Assembly (NCBI RefSeq): GCF_012843265.1
Contig: NZ_JABAIT010000020.1
Coordinates: forward strand, 20,927-84,926
DNA length: 64,000 bases
Source: Bacillus sp. DNRA2
GTDB lineage: Bacteria; Bacillota; Bacilli; Bacillales; Cytobacillaceae
Reading direction: 5' to 3'
Position numbers and translations under genes: made by a program. Within the stretch, counting starts at the first letter, position 1. Each line of letters starts with the position of its first letter. Below, one piece after another: positions 57,057 to 64,000 of the stretch. The notes under the pieces were generated by a model. It was given only the letters and a program-made list of their open reading frames with translations, was not told the DNA's origin and ran no database searches.

Positions 57057-57539
57057 TTAGGAATGATAAAATCCTAATGAGCTACTAGCAGTTAAGAGCT
57101 CGGTAAATTGATTAATAAATCTTTGCCGATCATCATTAGAAAAAGGCTTTGGTCCTTTCCCATATTGTCCTTGTCGGCGTGCTTTTGCAGAAAGAAATCT
57201 CATTTGTAAAGCAGAGTCCATATCTTTTTCTTTATACACCAACCCTTTAGGGGAAAGCACTGAAACCTCCTTCGGCAGAAGTGTTGACGCAAGTCCAATA
57301 TCCTGAGTAACGACGAAATCCCGTTTGCTTATATGATTTTGGATATATAAATCTGCTGCTTCTTTCTCATTATCAACATAAACCCAACACTCCTCTGGTG
57401 GATGATTGGACATATGAGCATACGATGCAACAAATATGACTTGAATCTGAAAATGATTAGCAATGTGAAGAATTTCTTGTTTGACAGGACAGGAATCAGC
57501 ATCGACAAAAACAGTCGGTTTGTTAATATTATTACTAAT
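57057..57539 (-). CDS. yqxD: YaiI/YqxD family (DUF188) protein with non-canonical start
   Basis: The PIN-like DUF188 protein upstream of dnaG. The first ATG in frame is at 57413, which would give only 118 residues and lose the conserved core. The open frame runs on to 57548 and encodes PTVFVDADSCPVKQEILHI and VIFVASYAH, the acidic PIN motif of the family. No ATG, GTG or TTG exists between the upstream TGA (57551–57549) and this core; candidates are ATT at 57539 or ATA at 57542, with GTGGAGTGAT upstream. Length from the ATT is 160 residues, as expected. The family's activity is unknown. Confidence 0.8.
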   Translation of the reverse strand: MSNNINKPTVFVDADSCPVKQEILHIANHFQIQVIFVASYAHMSNHPPEECWVYVDNEKEAADLYIQNHISKRDFVVTQDIGLASTLLPKEVSVLSPKGLVYKEKDMDSALQMRFLSAKARRQGQYGKGPKPFSNDDRQRFINQFTELLTASSSLGFYHS

Positions 57540-57872
57540 TATTCTACATCACTCCACATATTCCTTCTTTTAGCAATAACTTTTAAACAGAGAATCATGT
57601 CGATTTTTTTCAGAGTAGCTCCCTTGACATATCACAATAAATAGTTTATTCGTTCACAATCAAGTCTAAACCTATTTCCAATACTTTTTATCACAATTTT
57701 TTATTATAGTACATCATTTCCGATTTTTCCATCGCTTTTTTGAAAAAAAGTTATAATTGAAAAATATTTACTTTAAACATTTTGATTATCGACATATTCT
57801 CTAAATCGTATTCATCCTAAAATGTAAAGGACTGACACCGGTTTGGGTCAGCCCTTAATATATATTCTACAT
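57540..57872 (-). other. Intergenic region upstream of yqxD–dnaG–sigA
   Basis: About 330 bp of AT-rich DNA. It should hold the promoter(s) of the dnaG–sigA operon; a minus-strand TATAAT at 57703–57708 is a strong -10 without a good -35. The right end holds the yqfL terminator. No further gene is seen. Confidence 0.55.
57826..57856 (-). terminator. Terminator after yqfL
   Basis: AAGG-CTGAC / GTCAG-CCTT stem with one mismatch and a 10-nt loop, followed by TTTACATTTT on the minus strand. Confidence 0.75.
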
Positions 57873-58691
57873 TTATTGTCCTTGTACCTTCTTTTGGTAC
57901 AGGTTCAATAATACATTTGCTGTTTCTTCCACTGCTTTATTGGTTACATCAATGACTGGACAGCCAATTTTTTCAATTACTTTTTCAAAAAAGGCTAGTT
58001 CCTCTTTAATGCGTTCAATATTGGCATAGCTCGCATTGTCATTTAGTCCAAGCGAGATTAAACGTTCACGGCGGATTTGGTTTAATTTATCCGGACTTAT
58101 TTTTAATGCAAAGCATTTATGCGGGGCCTGATGGAAAATTTCATCTGGCGGCTCCACTTCAGGGACAATTGGAACATTCGCTACCTTTAACCGTTTATGG
58201 GCTAAATACTGTGATAGCGGGGTTTTAGACGTTCGTGAAACTCCCAACAGTACGATATCGGCTTTAATAATCCCGCGAGGGTCACGTCCATCATCATATT
58301 TAACCGCAAACTCAATTGCTTCTATTTTTTTAAAATAATCCTCATCCAATTTTCGAACAAGGCCTGGTTCATGAAGCGGAGTTTTCCCACTATATTCTTC
58401 AATTTGGTCCATTAAAGGCCCAATTAAATCAGAAGCGGCTATTCCCTCACGCTCTGATACCTCTTTCATATATTTGCGCATATCAGGCTTTACCAATGTG
58501 TAAGCAATCATACCACGGTCCAATTTCACTAATGAAATCACTTCATCTATATGGGCAAAGTCCTCTACATAAGGAAATCGCTTTATCGCTACACTTGTGC
58601 CATTAAACTGGCTGATTGCCGCTTTTGTAACAAGCTCGGCCGTTTCCCCGACCGAATCGGATACGACGTATATGATCGGTAACCTACTCAT
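57873..58691 (-). CDS. yqfL: Pyruvate, phosphate/water dikinase regulatory protein (DUF299)
   Basis: A 272-residue bifunctional kinase/pyrophosphorylase family protein. It begins [21 protein letters not shown] and has the P-loop-like [15 protein letters not shown] near residue 150, the signature of PPDK regulatory proteins. It lies 29 nt after ccpN, and in B. subtilis YqfL modulates CcpN-controlled gluconeogenic expression. Confidence 0.92.
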   Translation of the reverse strand: MSRLPIIYVVSDSVGETAELVTKAAISQFNGTSVAIKRFPYVEDFAHIDEVISLVKLDRGMIAYTLVKPDMRKYMKEVSEREGIAASDLIGPLMDQIEEYSGKTPLHEPGLVRKLDEDYFKKIEAIEFAVKYDDGRDPRGIIKADIVLLGVSRTSKTPLSQYLAHKRLKVANVPIVPEVEPPDEIFHQAPHKCFALKISPDKLNQIRRERLISLGLNDNASYANIERIKEELAFFEKVIEKIGCPVIDVTNKAVEETANVLLNLYQKKVQGQ

Positions 58692-58720
58692 TCCTCTATA
58701 CCAACTCCTAAGGGTAGACC

Positions 58721-59353
58721 TTATTCACCAGATGCAAGAGCGACAAAGGCCTTTGCAATATTTGTTTTTGTCACTCGGCCAATTACTTCATAGCCTTTCT
58801 CTGTCTCTTTAACAACTGGAAGGGCATCAATTTGTTTTTCTATTAGTTTGACCGCAATATCGATTAATAAATCCTCTTTTTGGCATACGGTAATGTTCGG
58901 CATTCTAGTCATAATGATATTAACCGGGAGCGCAGCTAATTCCTGTTTCCCAAGACTTGCGCGAAGCAAATCTTTGCGCGATAACACTCCTACCAAAATC
59001 GTATTTTGATCGACAACAAACAATGTTCCGACATCTTCTAAGAACATTGTAACAATCGCATCATAAACTGAGACGCTCTCATTGATTACAACTGGGATCG
59101 ATTGATAATCCTTCACATATATATTTTTTAAATTCTCAGTAAGTAATTGTACTCCTGATTTTCCTGTATAAAAGTAACCTACTCTTGGTCTGGCATCTAA
59201 ATATCCAGCCATTGTCAAAATGGCTAAATCAGGTCTTAGTGTTGCTCTAGTTAAATTTAACCGTTCTGCGATATTTTCACCAGTTATTGGTCCATTTTCT
59301 TTTACAATCTGAAGTATTTGTTCTTGACGATTATTCAGTTCGATTGTCCTCAC
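58721..59353 (-). CDS. ccpN: Gluconeogenic repressor CcpN (HTH + CBS)
   Basis: About 210 residues: an N-terminal HTH ([39 protein letters not shown]) and two CBS domains (from residues 75 and 140) that sense nucleotides. B. subtilis CcpN represses gapB and pckA on glycolytic substrates. The start is uncertain: GTG at 59353 aligns with the B. subtilis N-terminus but lacks spacing to GGTGGTGA, which overlaps it; an ATG at 59371 is possible. It is followed by yqfL in one operon. Confidence 0.9.
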   Translation of the reverse strand: MRTIELNNRQEQILQIVKENGPITGENIAERLNLTRATLRPDLAILTMAGYLDARPRVGYFYTGKSGVQLLTENLKNIYVKDYQSIPVVINESVSVYDAIVTMFLEDVGTLFVVDQNTILVGVLSRKDLLRASLGKQELAALPVNIIMTRMPNITVCQKEDLLIDIAVKLIEKQIDALPVVKETEKGYEVIGRVTKTNIAKAFVALASGE

Positions 59354-59546
59354 CACCCTGTTTAAAACCATATAAGTATCCATAATGATTAAAGGTTATA
59401 CTAATTAAAAATATTATATACTAATTATCGGACATGAAGAGTTAAGAAACAAGGGTTTAGCTTAAATATTAACGAAAAAGTACGAGTTTCCTCACTTTTT
59501 CACTCAAGTATAAGGTAGTAAAGAAAATGTCACGCTATTTTGAAAA

Positions 59547-59594
59547 GAGTAAAAGCGGCTTGCTCATGTGGATGAGCAAAAAACCGCTTTTTAA
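59547..59594 (-). terminator. Terminator after glyS
   Basis: AAAAGCGG / CCGCTTTT outer stem enclosing a second hairpin TTGCTCAT / ATGAGCAA, directly after the glyS stop. Confidence 0.8.
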
Positions 59595-59596
59595 TA

Positions 59597-60979
59597 TTAA
59601 AATGACACTTTATTTTGGATAAATTGAACCAATTCAGCAATTGGAATTCGTGATTGTTCCATTGTATCACGATCACGAACTGTCACCATTTTGTCTTCTT
59701 TAGAATCAAAGTCAAAGGTAATGCAGTATGGTGTACCAATTTCATCATGACGACGATATCGTTTACCAATCGAACCAGCCTCATCATAATCCACTAAAAA
59801 GTGCTCAGCAAGCATATTATAAACCTCTTTAGCCTCTTCAGACAGCTTTTTCGACAACGGTAAAATTGCCGCCTTAAATGGTGCCAAAGCTGGATGTAGG
59901 TGCATCACTGTTCTTGAAGTACCATCCTCAAGTTGCTCCTCATCATAAGCATCAATTAAGAATGCCAATGTTACGCGGTCAGCGCCCAATGATGGTTCGA
60001 TACAATAAGGGATATAGCGCTCGTTTGTTTCCTGATCTAAGTAGTGGAAATCTTCTCCGGAAAATTCCATATGTTGCTTTAAATCATAATCTGTCCGAGA
60101 CGCAACACCCCAAAGCTCGCCCCATCCAAATGGGAATTTGTATTCGAAATCAGTTGTTCCATTGCTGTAATGCGAAAGTTCATCTTCGTTGTGATCGCGA
60201 AGTCGCAAATTTTCTTTAGTCATACCTAAGGACATTAACCACTTCTCAGCAAATTGCTTCCAATAATCAAACCATTGCAGTTCTTCACCTGGTTTACAGA
60301 AGAATTCAAGTTCCATTTGTTCAAATTCTCTAGTGCGGAAAGTAAAGTTTCCTGGAGTGATCTCATTACGGAAGCTTTTTCCGATTTGAGCAATACCGAA
60401 TGGAAGCTTTTTACGCATGGTCCTTTGCACATTTTTAAAGTTAACAAAAATACCTTGTGCAGTTTCTGGACGAAGGAAAATTTCATTTGCACTAGTTTCC
60501 GTAACACCTTGATGTGTTTTAAACATTAGATTGAATTGGCGGATTCCTGTATAATCTTGGGCTCCACAATCAGGACAAGCGATTTGGTGCTCAGCGATGA
60601 GTTCTTCCATTTTTTCAAACGGAAGGCCGTCAACCACCATTTCAATTCCTTTTTCATCAAGTGCATTTTCAATAAGTTTATCAGCGCGGTGTCTCGCTTT
60701 ACATTTTTTGCAGTCAATCATCGGATCGTTAAAATTACCAATGTGGCCTGATGCTTCCCATGTTCTTGGGTTCATTAGGATAGCTGAGTCTAAACCTACG
60801 TTATAAGGAGATTGGTGGATGAATTTTTTCCACCATGCTTGTTTAATATTGTTTTTTAGTTCAACACCTAGCGGACCGTAATCCCAAGTATTTGCTAAGC
60901 CTCCGTATATTTCAGACCCTGGGAAAATAAAACCTCTGTGCTTTGCATGTGAAACAATTTGTTCCATAGAAACGCTCAT
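59597..60979 (-). CDS. glyS: Glycine–tRNA ligase, homodimeric (eukaryote/archaea-like) type
   Basis: A 460-residue class II synthetase charging tRNA-Gly. Motif 1 region [24 protein letters not shown], motif 2 [24 protein letters not shown], motif 3 region [13 protein letters not shown], and a zinc-finger-like CKKCKARH … CPDCG insertion. This is the alpha2 form, not the alpha2beta2 GlyQS found in B. subtilis 168. AAAGGAG precedes the ATG, and a T-box leader lies upstream. Confidence 0.95.
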   Translation of the reverse strand: MSVSMEQIVSHAKHRGFIFPGSEIYGGLANTWDYGPLGVELKNNIKQAWWKKFIHQSPYNVGLDSAILMNPRTWEASGHIGNFNDPMIDCKKCKARHRADKLIENALDEKGIEMVVDGLPFEKMEELIAEHQIACPDCGAQDYTGIRQFNLMFKTHQGVTETSANEIFLRPETAQGIFVNFKNVQRTMRKKLPFGIAQIGKSFRNEITPGNFTFRTREFEQMELEFFCKPGEELQWFDYWKQFAEKWLMSLGMTKENLRLRDHNEDELSHYSNGTTDFEYKFPFGWGELWGVASRTDYDLKQHMEFSGEDFHYLDQETNERYIPYCIEPSLGADRVTLAFLIDAYDEEQLEDGTSRTVMHLHPALAPFKAAILPLSKKLSEEAKEVYNMLAEHFLVDYDEAGSIGKRYRRHDEIGTPYCITFDFDSKEDKMVTVRDRDTMEQSRIPIAELVQFIQNKVSF

Positions 60980-61012
60980 CGTATGTACTCCTTTACAAAT
61001 TTTTAGTCAAAT

Positions 61013-61225
61013 AAAAAACTCTCGTCGCTATGCATGAATGCATAGGGACGAGAGTTAACCCGCGGTTCCACCCTATTTGCTGCATATTCGCAGCCACTTT
61101 CTAATCAGTTGCTCCAGAATGCCCTTCCTTAACGCTTTATATCTAGCTCACACCATCCTAGACTCGCTTCAATAAAGAAAGTTAAGTACTCCTTTCCTTC
61201 TCAACAACTATTAAATTTAATTTAG
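61013..61225 (-). ncRNA. T-box riboswitch leader of glyS
   Basis: The minus strand carries the T-box sequence AGGGTGGAACCGCG (61061–61074) followed by a strong terminator stem ACTCTCGTC … GACGAGAGT and TTTTTT (61013–61056). Upstream lies the stem I region with the GATGGTG block and a GGC specifier candidate (AAGGGCATTC), matching glycine. Uncharged tRNA-Gly should favour the antiterminator and raise glyS expression. Confidence 0.92.
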
Positions 61226-61254
61226 ATGTTAATCGATAGTTGTAACGTTGTCAA
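61226..61254 (-). promoter_or_regulatory. Promoter of the glyS T-box transcript
   Basis: Minus strand TTGACA (perfect -35), 17-nt spacer, TAACAT (-10). It overlaps the last codon of recO. Confidence 0.65.
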
Positions 61255-62009
61255 GTTAACATATCACGCATTTTATCCATTTGATCGAGAAATTTCTTCG
61301 TTTTTAAATGGAGGCCTGAATATTCATCATAGTACGCTGAAATCACCTTTTTTAATTGCAACTTTGTCTCTGACTTCACATCAATTGTTCCTAATCTGGA
61401 TAAATCAAAGTAATAGAAAATTCTTAGCAACTTCACTGTTGCTTGAGAAATCTTTATCGCATAAGGATCGCGTTCTACGCAAAGATGACAAATAAAACCG
61501 CCTTCTCGGACTGAAAATGAAAATTGCCCGTTTGTATTACCACAAACTGAACAGTGATCTATGCATGGATGCAATCCAAACAGATCAAGCATTTTCATTT
61601 CATAAATATTGGTTAATATCTCTAAATCATAACCCTCATTAATTAACGTCAATGTCTGGTATAACAATTCAAATAGAAAAGGATTAGGTTTTTTTTCATC
61701 AGCCGTGGCTTTATCTGTTAAATCAACAATATAACTCGCGTAAGCAGTGAGAAAGATATCCTCGCGAATCGAACGCAATGAAGAAATCATCTCACCTTGC
61801 TCGAGACTTCCAAGTCCCTTACCTTTTTGGATTAAGAAGTATCCATATGTAAAAAGTTGGGTGACAGCCGAAAGCCTACTATTCGGCTTTTTTGCTCCTC
61901 GTGCCATCACTCCGACTTTTCCCCATTCACGTGTATATAAAGTGACCACTTTGTTGGTTTCACCATAATCCGTTGTTCTAATGACGATGCCCTCACATTT
62001 TTGAAGCAT
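61251..62009 (-). CDS. recO: DNA repair protein RecO
   Basis: A 252-residue recombination mediator that loads RecA with RecR. It begins [21 protein letters not shown] (OB fold in residues 1–80); the zinc finger is CIDHCSVCG … FICHLC. GGTGA precedes the ATG. It is 32 nt downstream of yqzL. Confidence 0.95.
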   Translation of the reverse strand: MLQKCEGIVIRTTDYGETNKVVTLYTREWGKVGVMARGAKKPNSRLSAVTQLFTYGYFLIQKGKGLGSLEQGEMISSLRSIREDIFLTAYASYIVDLTDKATADEKKPNPFLFELLYQTLTLINEGYDLEILTNIYEMKMLDLFGLHPCIDHCSVCGNTNGQFSFSVREGGFICHLCVERDPYAIKISQATVKLLRIFYYFDLSRLGTIDVKSETKLQLKKVISAYYDEYSGLHLKTKKFLDQMDKMRDMLT

Positions 62010-62041
62010 GTACAGTCACCATCCATCGCAACGAAACAAAC

Positions 62042-62185
62042 CTATGAGATGGGAAAATCTAATTCTGCTAGCTCGTCATCCTGTTCACCGGGTATTTCTT
62101 GGTTATCTTTTTCAAGCTCCTTGAAAAGAAGATAGGTGTCAATATTACCTGTATTCGAAAATACTTTCCAGGTAAATTCCAACAT
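62042..62185 (-). CDS. yqzL: YqzL family small protein
   Basis: A 47-residue acidic protein, MLEFTWKVFSNTGNIDTYLL then a Glu/Asp-rich tail ending AELDFPIS, the known YqzL pattern. AGGTGGGG lies 7 nt before the ATG. It is located between era and recO as in B. subtilis. The function is unknown. Confidence 0.9.
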   Translation of the reverse strand: MLEFTWKVFSNTGNIDTYLLFKELEKDNQEIPGEQDDELAELDFPIS

Positions 62186-62385
62186 CGAAAACCCCACCTT
62201 TCAAATTGTCAACTAGCACAGTTTTTAATCCCAAATCCTTTACAATTATCTTAGCCTTACATTCAAAAATCATGAGACGAAAATATTGTAAAACGGTACA
62301 ATGCATAAATTCCTTTCGTTGCTAATAATGTAAATATTGTTGTTAGCTTAGTTGTCTAATATTTAACTTATGCAATTGCAGTGAT

Positions 62386-63844
<1,459 letters not shown>

Positions 63845-63907
63845 TTATTTTATCTAAATTCACATCGCATTTCAAATATCGCCTAAAAATCTTAACACAA
63901 GAATAAA

Positions 63908-64000
63908 GTAGGGAAACCTCTCTCGAGGCTTCCCCCTTATCAAACCGTACGTGCCCTATTAAGGCATACGGCTTACCAAATGTTACAATGTTTATCAAGA
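63908..64000 (-). mobile_element. 3' end of a group II intron (domains V and VI), rest outside window
   Basis: On the minus strand, 63974–63941 is a 34-nt domain V: AAGCCGTATGCC, loop, GGCACGTACGGTTT. It has the AGC catalytic triad at the base of the stem and the invariant 2-nt bulge on the 3' strand. It is followed by a domain VI-like hairpin (GGGAAGCCTC GAGA GAGGTTTCCC) and TAC at 63908, the likely 3' splice boundary. The intron and any reverse transcriptase gene would extend to the right of the window. It is inserted about 210 bp upstream of cdd. Confidence 0.75.

Overview
The window is chromosomal DNA of a low-GC, spore-forming Bacillaceae (Bacillus/Neobacillus-type). The evidence is gene content and order. 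From gcvPB on the left to cdd on the right it follows the yqh–yqg–yqf–sigA–era part of the Bacillus subtilis chromosome almost gene for gene. It carries a GerA/SpoVAF-type spore germination protein, a competence pilus operon, CcpN, Zur, strong AGGAGG ribosome binding sites and many GTG/TTG starts. Assignments rest on reading translations and gene order; no database search was run.

Layout. Positions 1–4020 (minus) hold the gcvT–gcvPA–gcvPB glycine cleavage operon behind a tandem glycine riboswitch. Positions 4149–6624 (plus) encode the SNF2-type helicase YqhH and its partner YqhG. Positions 6654–11404 (minus) are the comGA–GG competence pseudopilus operon with aroK and yqzE appended; comGE looks damaged at its 5' end. 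A divergent HTH regulator with four C-terminal cysteines follows, then small yqg genes, a MidA-type methyltransferase, YqgX, YqgU, the endopeptidase YqgT, the LTA-synthase-family protein YqgS, glucokinase/YqgQ, a spore germination protein and the rhomboid protease GluP, which is flanked by two different interspersed repeats.

Positions 24700–30100 hold ldh, a DUF92 protein, 5-formyl-THF cyclo-ligase, rpmG and a little-known operon of a DUF4912 protein, a GT4 glycosyltransferase and a 213-residue unknown protein. Positions 30240–34861 are the phosphate uptake operon pstS–pstC–pstA–pstB–phoU under a four-hexamer PhoP box. pbpA, yqgE, sodA, an Fnr-type regulator, yqgC, yqgB, yqfZ, ispG, yqfX and yqfW follow, then a zinc operon (znuC–znuB–zur) with a Zur box, DUF2624, nfo, cshB, yqfQ/vrrA and ispH.

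Positions 51417–63700 form the essential core: yqfO/trmK, cccA, the yqxD–dnaG–sigA macromolecular synthesis operon, ccpN–yqfL, glyS behind a T-box leader, recO, yqzL, era and cdd. The right edge (63908–64000) holds the 3' end (domains V and VI) of a group II intron whose remainder lies outside the window.

Most of the window is ordinary housekeeping DNA, and I see no phage, CRISPR, toxin–antitoxin or defence system. The best leads are the in-frame stop in the comGE leader, coding frames lacking canonical start codons (yqxD, possibly yqfW), the DUF4912/GT4/unknown operon, the cysteine-rich regulator next to comG, a possible small RNA between cccA and sigA, and the interspersed repeats.
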